A stretch of DNA of 64,000 bases, taken from assembly GCF_043195195.1 (NCBI RefSeq), contig NZ_JBAFWT010000026.1, positions 14,655-78,654 of the forward strand, given 5' to 3'. How positions within the stretch are numbered: the first letter of the stretch is position 1; each line of letters begins with the position of its first letter. Positions 51,341 through 60,400 of the stretch are shown piece by piece. Origin of the DNA: NCEH01 sp043195195. Lineage in GTDB: Bacteria; Pseudomonadota; Alphaproteobacteria; Rhizobiales; Xanthobacteraceae. A model generated the notes under the pieces. That model worked only from the letters and a program-made list of their open reading frames with translations, was not told where the DNA came from and did no database searches. Both the position numbers and the translations under genes were made by a program.

Positions 51341-51750
51341 CGAACGCCTCCCTCGGCAAGATGTTCGTCCAGCCAGCCATTGGTGTAGGTCCAGGCGACG
51401 GTCGCGCCGGTCGCGAGATCGAGCACATGTGCTCCGCCGCCAAAGGCGTTGACGCGCAGACGTGAGCAGGTGTTGGCGTACTGGAAGCCCCAGCGCCCGG
51501 TCAGCCCGAATTCCTTCGCACAGCGCCTGACGAACCGGATCAGGCGTTCGGGATCGCCGGTGACGTCGTCGCGCAGCCACAAGGTCGTGCCGCCATGTTC
51601 GGGCTGGATCGACAGATCGAAGCCATCCGAGGGCGGTTCTTCCGAGGCACCTTCCTCGGACAGGGTATTGTAGAGATCAAGTGCACGAGCGGCGTTCTGA
51701 GGCGTGCCGACATCGAGCAGGTACGAGAAGTGGGTGAAGTAGTCGGCCAT
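51337..51750 (-). CDS. Mobile-element protein of unknown function
   Basis: A 137-residue acidic protein: ADYFTHFSYLLDVGTPQNAARALDLY, GFDLSIQPEHGGTTLWLRDD, RFVRRCAKEFGLTGRWGFQY, GGGAHVLDLATGATVAWTYTNGWL. I do not know its function. The last segment resembles small ICE/plasmid proteins found with ParB and DUF932 genes. A good aggagcctgac leader precedes the ATG. A strong terminator separates it from the ParB-like gene. Confidence 0.75.
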   Translation of the reverse strand: MADYFTHFSYLLDVGTPQNAARALDLYNTLSEEGASEEPPSDGFDLSIQPEHGGTTLWLRDDVTGDPERLIRFVRRCAKEFGLTGRWGFQYANTCSRLRVNAFGGGAHVLDLATGATVAWTYTNGWLDEHLAEGGVR

Positions 51751-51766
51751 GTCAGGCTCCTGAAAC

Positions 51767-51795
51767 GAAAAGAGCCCGGCGCGATGGCCGGGCTC
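51767..51795 (-). terminator. Rho-independent terminator after the ParB-like gene
   Basis: 9-bp stem (gagcccggc 51772-51780 with gccgggctc 51787-51795, 6-nt loop) with a run of T on the minus strand. It lies between the ParB pseudogene and the next leftward gene. Confidence 0.85.
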
Positions 51796-51844
51796 GATTG
51801 AAGGGATTGGGGCGGGGCGGCTGCGGCCACCCCGCCTCTTGTGA

Positions 51845-53957
51845 TCATTCGGCCGCGATGGCGTGGACTTCTTCGTCCTCGTCTTCGGTGAGGAAGGCCG
51901 GCAGGTCGGCCCCGTCATCCTCGCCACCCGCGTCGACTTCGGGCGCGGCGGATACGTCCTCGGCCGCAAGGCGCAGGGGCTCCGGTAGCCAGCCGGTATC
52001 GGCCAGCAGGCGTTCGGCTTCCCTCGCCATGTCGCCCTTTTTCAGGTGGTCGATGAGCTGCGCCGCCTGTTCGCCCGCGCCCTCGCGCACCGCTTCGAGG
52101 ATGCGCGGCTTGGTGACCCGGCCGAGATAATTGCCGACCGTGGGCCGCCAGCCGACGTCCACCATGTCGAGACCGGTCGCGCGCGCCAGCCGGTCGGCCT
52201 GGGCGAGCCGCATGTCCAGTGTGTGCTGCGAAACGCCGTTGCCGCCATAGGGGTTCGGCTTCTCGTAGAGGGCGTTGACGCCATAGCTGACGCAATGAGC
52301 GAGCAGCGCCATGCGGCTCGTGTCGTCGAGCGCGGCCAGCCAGTCCCACAGCGCTTGGTCTTCCGCGGGGATGTCGCCAGCCCAGGCCTCGCCGCGCTCC
52401 TGCGCCGAGCGGGCCGACGGGCTGTATTTCAGCCTTCATCCTGCACGGGGAAGAAGATGTGATTGACGCTCGCCTCCAGCGCGCCCTTGTACATGCGGTG
52501 CTGGAAGGTGTCCGACACCAGCTTGTGCAGCAGCGCCGTCATGGCGACATGTGGATGCTCGGCCAGCGCGTTGCGCAGCGCCAGCGTCCGGTGCGCGGTC
52601 AGCTCGGTGACCAGACGATCGGGCAGCGGCTTGATCGCCTCTTCCTCCTCGTCCTCGCTGTCCGCAGGTTCGCCGCCGATGGTGATGACGGCGCGCTGCA
52701 CGCGCGGATCGGCCTGATCACGTGCCTCGTCGCCGGTCTCGCCATCCTCGCTGCCGTCCGCCGGCTCGGGCGCCTCGTCCTCGGGGCGGACATAGCCGCG
52801 TTCGATGTCGAGCCGGCCGTCATGGCCGATGCTAACGAAGACCCCGGCGCGGGCGATGTCGGCGGGCTCGAAGCGGACGGGACGTTCGTCGAACGCCGCA
52901 AGGGCGGTCTCGATCTCGCCGAGACGCTGATCGACCTCGTCCGGCAATTCGTCGGCGCCTTTATACTCGGCCTCGAGCTTCTGATATTCGGCGTTCAGGG
53001 CTTCGATCGTCGCCTGCTCGTCGATGGTCAGGTCGAGCGGCTCGCCTTCCAGCACCCGCAGGCCGTGGGTCGCGCCATAGGGGAAGCTGACGGCGACCTC
53101 GATCCACTTCCAGCCCTCGGCTGCGATGGTCTCCGCCTCGGCCTTCAGCTTCTCGGAGACCAGCCGGTCGAGTAGCGCGACGTCCTGCAGCCAGCCGCCA
53201 TCGTCGGACTGGAACAGGTCGCGCATGATGACGCCGCCGGCCTCCTCATAGGCGTCGAGGCCGACGAAAACGGCGCGCTTGTCGGAGGCGCGGACCGTGG
53301 TTTCGGTCAGCATACGGCGGATCTGATATGGCTCCTTCGATCAGGAATCCTTCACCGCATCCCAGACCTGCTGCTGGCGGCCATGGTCGCCGGAGACCGT
53401 GAAGGCCATGAGCTGCTCCAGCGTCATGCCGTCCTCGACATAGATGTCGAGCAGCACCGGCGAGACAGAGGCAAGCCGCAGCCGCTGCTTCACGACCTGG
53501 GCCGAGACGAAGAAAGCAGCCGCGATCTCCTCCTCGGTCATGCCCTTGGTGCGCATGTCCTGAAAGGCCCGGAACTGATCGAGGGGATGGAGCGGTGCGC
53601 GTTCGATATTCTCGGCGAGCGAGACTTCCTCGGCAAGGATGTCGCCATCGCGCTCGCGCACGACACAGGGGACCGGCGCCGTCTTGGCGAGGCGCTTCTG
53701 CTTGACCAGCAGTTCGAGCGCCGGAAGCGGCGGCCGCCGGCGGGCACCTCGAACATGCCGGTCTCGTTGCCCTCGGCATCGACGACCGGGAAGACGCTGA
53801 TGCTCTGGATCAGGCCGCGACGCGCAATCGAGGCCGCCAGGTCCTCGATCGAGACGCCGGCCTTGATGCGCCGGACGTTGGACTGGCTGAGCACCAGCTT
53901 GTTGAAGGGAATGTCGCGTGAGGACGACAGGATGATCTTCTGAACGGCAGTAGCCAT
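51845..53957 (-). pseudogene. Large ParB-like element protein with three lesions
   Basis: Joined, the pieces make a protein of about 700 residues: ParB N domain (SQSNVRRIKAGVSIEDLAAS, FEVPAGGRRF, LAENIERAPLHPLDQFRAF), a helix-turn-helix (EEEIAAAFFVSAQVVKQRL), an acidic centre and a C-terminal domain (NALYEKPNPYGGNGVSQHTL). Lesions: a 1-nt loss near 53729 (ttccg-gcgctcg), a TGG to TGA nonsense at 53341-53343 (DSWSKEP expected), and a 1-nt loss near 52436 (gaagg-ctgaaa). All fragments remain closely family-like, so decay is recent. Family members bind DNA in plasmid or ICE maintenance. Confidence 0.88.
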
Positions 53958-53972
53958 CGGGATATACTCCGC

Positions 53973-54012
53973 GACGGGCGCCGAGAGCCTCTCTCTCGAC
54001 CTCCAACCCGTC
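53973..54012 (-). promoter_or_regulatory. Structured 5' leader of the ParB-like gene
   Basis: Two-stem hairpin on the minus strand: outer stem gacggg (54012-54007) with cccgtc (53978-53973), inner stem gagag (53997-53993) with ctctc (53987-53983) capped by agagg. The ribosome-binding ggag and the start codon lie immediately downstream. It matches the leader of the DUF932 gene with one compensatory pair change. Confidence 0.75.
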
Positions 54013-54129
54013 ACGAAGCGAAGCGCCGCCCTCTTCCTCTAAAGGGGGCAGCGCCACGGTGTGGGAACGCGGATAAGGAGAAGCGTAGAGCCGGAGATAC
54101 GGACAGCCGCATCCCCGACTTCACGGAAG

Positions 54130-55323
54130 TCAGGCCGCCCGATCGAGCAGCTTCTTCGCCTTGCCCTCCATATCGAGGCGAGCGTCCTGATGCGGCTTGT
54201 CACGCGCGACGGCGGTGATGCCCTGCACGAAATCGAAGATGCTTTCGGGCGGCCGGCCTTCCTCGGCCAGCACCGTGTCGATGATCTTGCCGGTCTCGGC
54301 CTTGGAGAATCCAAGCCGGCGCAGGAAATTCGTACGATCCTCGTCCGTCCTGGCGACGATCCGTTCTCGGGCGGCCCTGATGCCGTTGACGAAGGGCATG
54401 GGCGAGGAGTTCGCGAAGTTCAGCAGCGCCGGGGCAGCTTCGTGCGCGAAACGATTGGCGGCGTATTTGGAGTGGCGGATGGTGATTTCCTCGAAATCCT
54501 CCACGCCCCCCAAATTCCTGTTTTGGCAAACCGCACGCAGATAGAAGCTCGCCATGCCGAGGGTCTTGGCGCCGACTTCCGAGTTCCAGCAGTAGAAGCC
54601 CCGGAAGAACAGGTCGGGCGATCCGTCCGGCAGCCGTCCGGCCTCGATCGGATTCAGATCGTCGACGAGAAAGAGGAAGACGTCACGATCCGAGGCGTAG
54701 AGCGTCGTGGTGTCGTTGGTGATATCGATACGGGGATTGTAGACGCCGGTCGACCAGTCGAGCACGCCGGGCACCTTCCAGCGGGTGTCGCCTGTACCGT
54801 TGCCGGCGATGCGCTGTACGGCTTCGACCAACTCGTAGTCGAAGATCCGGCCGTAATCCGGGCCGGTGATGGCGCGCAGCTCGACCCGGCCGTTGTCGGT
54901 TTCGAGGGTCTTGATCTGCTCGGCCCGGTTGGAGCTCAGGCCATATTGCAGATTGATGCCGGCAAGCGTGGCGGGCAGCTGGCGCAGATGGGCGGCAGGA
55001 GCGCCGACCAGGCTGGCGAGCTGGCCGAAGGACCAGTGCGTCGGTGCGACCGGCGCATCCGCGCCGGGGAGCACCAGCGCCAGTCGCTCCGGATCATTGC
55101 GGTTGGCCTCGACATGAATCAGCGCGCTTTCCACCACGCGGGTCCGGCTGCGGTCGGCGCGGTTGCGCACCGACCTAGCCAGCTCCGACAGTGAAAGGTA
55201 GCGCTCGTCGGCCGGACGCGAGAACCATTCAGACGAGACGCGGCCGATCCGCTCGCCACGGCCAACATCCACCTTGTAACCGCCACTCGTGTCACGGCGT
55301 GCATCGAAAACCTGCATGTTCAT
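54130..55323 (-). CDS. DUF932-domain protein of mobile element
   Basis: A 397-residue protein. MQVFDARRDTSGGYKVDVG opens it. SLSELARSVRNRADRSRTRVVESALIH, THWSFGQLASLVGAPAAHLRQLP and LRAITGPDYGRIFDYELVEAV form the DUF932 core, and NTTTLYASDRDVFLFLVDD-like (NDTTTLYASDRDVFLFLVDD) and KTLGMASFYLRAVCQNRN are also typical. Such proteins occur on plasmids, ICEs and phages next to ParB-like genes; molecular function is not known. The start at 55323 has ggag upstream inside a conserved structured leader; a GTG at 55338 is in frame but overlaps the leader. Confidence 0.9.
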   Translation of the reverse strand: MNMQVFDARRDTSGGYKVDVGRGERIGRVSSEWFSRPADERYLSLSELARSVRNRADRSRTRVVESALIHVEANRNDPERLALVLPGADAPVAPTHWSFGQLASLVGAPAAHLRQLPATLAGINLQYGLSSNRAEQIKTLETDNGRVELRAITGPDYGRIFDYELVEAVQRIAGNGTGDTRWKVPGVLDWSTGVYNPRIDITNDTTTLYASDRDVFLFLVDDLNPIEAGRLPDGSPDLFFRGFYCWNSEVGAKTLGMASFYLRAVCQNRNLGGVEDFEEITIRHSKYAANRFAHEAAPALLNFANSSPMPFVNGIRAARERIVARTDEDRTNFLRRLGFSKAETGKIIDTVLAEEGRPPESIFDFVQGITAVARDKPHQDARLDMEGKAKKLLDRAA

Positions 55324-55338
55324 GGGACCAATCTCCAC

Positions 55339-55377
55339 GACGGGCGCGGGAGCCTCTCTCCCAGCTATTCACCCGTC
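55339..55377 (-). promoter_or_regulatory. Structured 5' leader of the DUF932 gene
   Basis: Minus strand: outer stem gacggg (55377-55372) with cccgtc (55344-55339), inner stem gggag (55362-55358) with ctccc (55352-55348) capped by agagg. The spacing of 9 nt on the 5' side is identical to the ParB leader. Compared with it, the second inner pair is G-C instead of A-U, a covariation that supports an RNA structure. Confidence 0.75.
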
Positions 55378-55567
55378 ACGGAAACCGATCCGCTCTCTCA
55401 CTCTGGGGGCGTTGCGGGGGTCTCCCCGCTCGAAGGGGTCGGCCGAGACCCAAGGCTCGGACGCAGGGGAAGGCTTTCCCCTCCTTCTGCGACAGATATC
55501 GAACTGAGACGCTCACACTGCCCGGGATGGCCGGACTGGAATTCTTGAATCCAGGGCAATTAGTCAG

Positions 55568-55581
55568 ATATGAATACATAT
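55568..55581. promoter_or_regulatory. Palindrome upstream of the XRE gene
   Basis: atatg-aata-catat, 24 nt before the XRE start in a locally AT-rich segment; a candidate autoregulatory operator overlapping the promoter. Confidence 0.5.
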
Positions 55582-55604
55582 TAGCCTTTTTGCGTCAAAT
55601 ATGG

Positions 55605-55883
55605 ATGATTGATATGGGTTCGCCCAAGACGAAACCGGCACTGGAACGGCTGGGCCAGGATATCCGCAACGCGCGTCTGCGGCGTCGCATCACGGTAGCG
55701 GATCTCGCCGTTCGTGCGGGGACCTCGCCGAGTTCCATTGCCCGCCTTGAACGCGGTGATCCGGGCGTTGCCATCGGAACGCTTGCCGACGTTCTCGTTG
55801 TGCTGGGCCTTCTGGAGCGGCTTGCCGACCTGATCGATATCCGCAAGGACGATCTGGGGCTGGCGCTGACCGCCAATGGCTAA
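55605..55883 (+). CDS. XRE-family regulator (HipB-like)
   Basis: A 92-residue single-domain helix-turn-helix protein: LERLGQDIRNARLRRRITVADLAVRAGTSPSSIARLERGDPGVAIGTLADVL. It is divergent from the DUF932 gene and precedes the truncated PLD-like gene, which takes the position occupied by a toxin or helicase in similar two-gene units. No HipA follows. The ATG at 55605 is used; 55614 is an alternative. A palindrome upstream suggests autoregulation. Confidence 0.88.
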   Translation: MIDMGSPKTKPALERLGQDIRNARLRRRITVADLAVRAGTSPSSIARLERGDPGVAIGTLADVLVVLGLLERLADLIDIRKDDLGLALTANG

Positions 55884-55960
55884 GGAAACCAAAATTAGCG
55901 ACACGTTGGCATTGTCTCCATTGCGGTATGCAATGCGGAAACTGGTGTGAGGGAGAACCG

Positions 55961-56205
55961 ATGAAGATCATCGACAACACCTCACTTCTTCTCGGAGATG
56001 ACCTGAAGGCGACGCTGGGACGTGGCGCCCGGCTCAAGATCGCGGCATCATGCTTCTCGATCTATGCTTTCGAGGCGCTCAAGAGCGAATTGTCAAAGGT
56101 CGAAAGCCTTCAGTTCATTTTCACGGCGCCGACCTTTGTCCCGATGGAAATGACGGACCGCCTCCGCAAGGAACGGCGAGAGTTCTTCATTCCCAAAGCA
56201 ACACG
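55961..56205 (+). pseudogene. 5' fragment of a PLD-like/helicase gene
   Basis: About 80 codons read KIIDNTSLLLGDDLKATLGR, ARLKIAASCFSIYAFEALKS, LQFIFTAPTFVP, KERREFFIPK: the N-terminal phospholipase D-like region of large SNF2/DEAD-type helicases carried by mobile and defence loci. A perfect gggagaaccg ribosome-binding site precedes the ATG. Family likeness stops near 56205, and the remaining frame (to 56296) is proline-arginine-rich noise ending at a stop. At least 90% of the expected gene is missing at the right boundary of the element. Confidence 0.65.
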
Positions 56206-56270
56206 AGACCTCACGCAGCCGCGGCGCGGGTGGCGGCGGCACGGACGAGGATTGATCCCCCGCCCGCCGC

Positions 56271-57341
56271 TCACACCAGAGCCAGCTCGATTGTGAGCCG
56301 GCTCGGTGGGCCATCCGGCCCGACCCAAGGCAGTGCCGGATAGGTCTCCAGCGTCGGCCAGTCGCCGTACTGCTCGCCGCTGCCCGGCACCCATACGCCG
56401 GTAATCGCGCGATAGGTCGCGAAGACGTCCTGATAGGGGCCCTCATGGGCGATGCGGGCGACGCGGGTCGGCGGCCAGGTGATGGGCCCAAAGGCGGTAC
56501 CCCGGAGATCGACGGGATGCGACGGCAGCCGGATCGCGCAGTCATATCGCAACAATCCGCGCTGGGTTACTTCGGGATTGTCGTAGCCGACTCCGATGAA
56601 GACCCGGTTCTCCTCGGGCGGCAGACGCAGGGTCGCCAGCTGTTCGGCAAACATCTTCCAATAGGTCGGTAAAAGCGCGTGCGACCCATGGAACCGCACG
56701 CCGAGAAGGCGGGATTCGTCGCGCCACTGCGCCTGAACATTCTGCGCGCGCTCCATTTCCACTGGCCCTGACGGGATGATCCTGTCGGCGGCGAGTTCCC
56801 GATAGCGCTTTGGCGCACAGCCGAACTGCCGTTGGAAGGCATGGGTGAGGGCCTCGGCGCTGCCATAGCCGGTGGCAATGGCGATGGACAGTACCGAGTC
56901 CCGGCTCAGATGCAGCCGGATGGCCGCCATTTCGAGGCGCATGCGGCGTATATAGGCGCCGACCGTCTCGCCCATCACCTCGGCGAAGGCCCGCTGGAAA
57001 TGCTGGGGGCTGAGGCCGGCTGCGGCCGCGATGGCCTTGATGGTGAACGGCGCCGTCGGCTGCCGCTCGATCAGGCGGACAGCGGCGAGGACCGAGCGGT
57101 TGTCCAGCAGCATCGGTGGAAATTTCCGCGGCTCGGGCTCGATCAGCGAACCGATATTCGGCTTTGCAAATTCCAGCGCCACCTCAAGCTGCTCCCCGGT
57201 GAGGGGAACTTCGCTGGGCAAGAGAACTTCGCCAATGTCCGGCACGGAAACGTCCCCAAAAATCGCCGGAGCGACGCGGTGTTGCGGCTGCCGGCTGCGC
57301 ACAGCATTTCCGATCAGACATGCGGGCGCAACTGATGGCAT
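56271..57341 (-). CDS. AraC-family regulator with GyrI-like effector domain
   Basis: A 356-residue protein. The double helix-turn-helix is at about 90-190 (FTIKAIAAAAGLSPQHFQRAF, LSIAIATGYGSAEALTHAFQRQFGCAPKRYREL), followed by a GyrI/SbmC-like ligand-binding domain (LLGVRFHGSHALLPTYWKMFAEQL, RVFIGVGYDNPEV, ARIAHEGPYQDVFATYRAITGVWVPGSGEQYGDWPTLE). This arrangement is typical of multidrug- or small-molecule-responsive regulators. The extra N-terminal 85 residues are unusual; a later start is possible. It is divergent from the giant adhesin gene. Confidence 0.88.
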   Translation of the reverse strand: MPSVAPACLIGNAVRSRQPQHRVAPAIFGDVSVPDIGEVLLPSEVPLTGEQLEVALEFAKPNIGSLIEPEPRKFPPMLLDNRSVLAAVRLIERQPTAPFTIKAIAAAAGLSPQHFQRAFAEVMGETVGAYIRRMRLEMAAIRLHLSRDSVLSIAIATGYGSAEALTHAFQRQFGCAPKRYRELAADRIIPSGPVEMERAQNVQAQWRDESRLLGVRFHGSHALLPTYWKMFAEQLATLRLPPEENRVFIGVGYDNPEVTQRGLLRYDCAIRLPSHPVDLRGTAFGPITWPPTRVARIAHEGPYQDVFATYRAITGVWVPGSGEQYGDWPTLETYPALPWVGPDGPPSRLTIELALV

Positions 57342-57405
57342 CAGTTGAGTCGGGATCGCTGCGCTGCACCTTTCGCGACGATCGAGCCGGGGCTAGAGGC
57401 GCACC

Positions 57406-60400
57406 TTGGGGAAGATCGTCGCAGCACAGGGCCGGACGAGCCGATGCCGCAAGTGCCTTGCGGCGCGCGCGCTGCTATTGTCGTCGGTGGCGCTGATCGT
57501 CATCGCGGATCCGCTGGCCGGCCACGCCCAGCAGGCGGCGTCGCTGCCTGCCGGCGGCTCCGTTGTATCGGGAGCTGCGGCGATCTCTTCGCCCTCCGCC
57601 ACCAGTGTGCTGGTCACCCAATCCTCGCGCAATGCCATCATTAACTGGGGCAGTTTTTCGGTCGGCGCCGGCAGCAGCGTCCGCTTTGAGAACGGCTCCG
57701 GCGCGACGCTGAACCGCGTCACCGGCCTTTCTCCCTCGCAGCTCGATGGTTCGCTTTCCGCAACCGGCAGCGTCTATCTGGTGAACCCCAACGGCATCAC
57801 GGTGGGGCCGACCGGTACCGTGACCACCGGCGGCTCATTCATCGCCTCCACCCATGACGTCTCCGACGCTGAGTTCAATGCCGGCGCCGCCATGACCTTC
57901 AAGGGCTCCAGCACCGCCAGCGTGATCAATTACGGTTCCATCGGCGCGCTGGGTGGCGACGTCGCGCTGATCGCCCGAAGGGTCGAGAATGCCGGCACCA
58001 TCACGGCGCCCAACGGCACGGTGGGCTTGGCCGCCGGCTATGAGGTGCTTGTGCGCGACGCCACCCTCTCCGACGGCAAGTTCGTGGTGAAGGTGGGCGG
58101 GGCGGACACCGAGGCGAAGACCTCCGGCGTCATCAAGGCCGCCGAGGTGGAACTGAAGGCCAATGGCGGCAATGTCTATGCGCTGGCCGGCAACACCGAG
58201 AGCATCACCAAGGCCACCGGCGTCACCAGCAAGGGTGGGCGGGTCTTCCTGACCGCGGGCGACGGCGGCAGCGTCACCGTGAGCCAGAAGGTGGTGGCCC
58301 GGGCCGCCAGGTCCAACGGCAAGGCGAAGGGCGGCGAGATCCAGGTCTCCGGCGGCAAGGTGAAGGTGGCGGGCACGCTGGACGCCAAGGGGGAGAGCGA
58401 TGTGGGCGGCGCCGTGACGGTGACCGGCAGCAACCTGACGCTGGCCAGCGGCGCGGTGGTGGACGTGAGCGGCGCCACGGCCGGTGGCACGGTACGCATC
58501 GGCGGCGACGTCCAGGGCAGCGGCACGCTGGCCCACGCGCAGACGGTGACGATCGAGGCGGGCAGTGTCATCAAGGCCGATGCCACCGGCACCGGCACGG
58601 GCGGCAGCGTGGTGGTCTGGTCGGACGGCGTCACCAATTTCGCCGGCACGATCTCGGCCAACGGCGGGGCGCTCGGCGGCGACGGCGGCTTCGTGGAGAC
58701 GTCCGGCCACGAGTTGGGGTTCGGTGCCGGACTACAGGTGACGACGACGGCAGCCAATGGCGCGACGGGCACCTGGCTGCTCGATCCCTACAACGTGACG
58801 ATTTCCAACGCCGCCGACAGCTTCATCTCGGTCGACACGACCTCCTCGCCGAACACCGCGACGCCGTCCGGCGGCAGCGGGACCAACCTGAATGTCGCGA
58901 CCCTTCAGAGTGCGCTTGCCAGCAACAATATGGTCGTCCTGACCTCGGGTGCGGGCAGCGAGGCGGGAAACATCACCGTCGTCAATGCGGTGACCTGGTC
59001 GGCCAACACGACGCTGACGCTGAATGCGAACACCTCGACCGGGGGCATCTTCCTCAACGCGAACGTGACCGGAACGGGCAGCGGCAGCGGCCTTGTCCTC
59101 AACGCAGGGGCGGGCGGCATCAACCAGACCGCGGCATCGCCCACCACTATCGCCACCTCTATCACGGTGAACACGCTGAATGCCACGACGACAAACGGCG
59201 GTTCGGTCGCCCTAACCAATTCCGTCAACGCGATCACGACGCTCGGTACGTCCAGCGCCTCGGGCTCGTTTGCGCTGACCAACGGGCAGGACCTGAACGT
59301 GTCCGGCCCGATCACCAGCAACGGGACGCTGTCGCTCGTCACGGCCGCCGGCGATCTGAACATCACCGCTGCGCTCAACGACAGCCAGGCGGGCGCGAGC
59401 TACACGCTGTCGGCGGCAAACGCGCTGAACATCAGCAAGGATCTGACGCTCAGCGGGGCCGGGGCGCAACTGAACCTCAGCGTCGGAAGCTCCTATTCGC
59501 TGGTCAGCGGCGCGCGTGTATCGCTGCCCGACAGCGGGGCGTCGCTATCCATCAACGGCCAAGACTATACGCTGATCCATGACGCGGCCGGCCTGCAGAG
59601 CGTGAGCGGCTCGGGCCTCTACGCACTGGGTAACGACATCGACGCAAGCGCCACGGCCGGCTGGAACAGCGGGGCCGGCTTCCAGGCCATCGCCGGCTTC
59701 TCCGGCACCTTGGCGGGCTTCGGGCACTTCGTCGACAGCCTCACCATCAACAGGCCGGGCCAATCGACGCAAGGCCTGTTCGGGATCCTGTCCGGGACGG
59801 CGCGCGACCTGACCCTCTCCAATGTGTCGATCAACGGCAACAGCACCGTGGGCGGCGTTGCGGGACGCCTCTCGGGCGGCACACTGTCGAATGTTCATGT
59901 CACGGGGACGGTGACCGGGCAAGGCGCACAGGTGGGCGGCCTCGTCGGGTGGAGCGATATCGCCTCGATCGAACTGTCGTCCTCCGCCGCCAGCGTGTCC
60001 GGCACGGATGAAGTCGGTGGCCTCGTCGGACGGAACCGCGTCGGTTCGCTCACCACGTCATACGCCACAGGGGCGGTTACAGGTACGGGCAGCGGGATCG
60101 GCGGCCTGGTCGGCACCACCGTGCAAGGCTCCGCGCTGACCGATGCATATGCCAGCGGATTGGTGACCGGCCTGAGCGGCACTGGCGGCGTCGTCGGTAG
60201 CGCGGATGGCACGACCATCACCAGTACCAACGTCTATTGGGACATGGATTCGACGGGCCAGTCCGCCAGCGTGGTGGGCAGCGGCTTCAGCTCCAGCAGC
60301 GCCCGCACGCAATCGACCTATGCGGGTTTCGATTTCTCCAACGTCTGGGTGATGATCGCCGGCGAGACGCGGCCGATGCTGCGCAACGAGTATTCGACCG

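Larger units (their letters stand above)
46446..56205. mobile_element. Remnant of an ICE or plasmid backbone
   Basis: The leftward genes for methyltransferase/helicase, two small element proteins, ParB-like protein and DUF932, plus rightward XRE and PLD-like/helicase genes, are a gene set characteristic of conjugative elements of Alphaproteobacteria. Both end genes are truncated at their 3' ends (46446 and about 56205). A MarR-VOC-NmrA-EVE block (48853-51106) interrupts the set. No conjugation genes remain in the window, so transfer is not expected from what is seen. Confidence 0.65.

Noticed and set aside
55605..56205. HipBA toxin-antitoxin pair
   Set aside because: The XRE gene looks HipB-like, but the following fragment has no HipA kinase motif.
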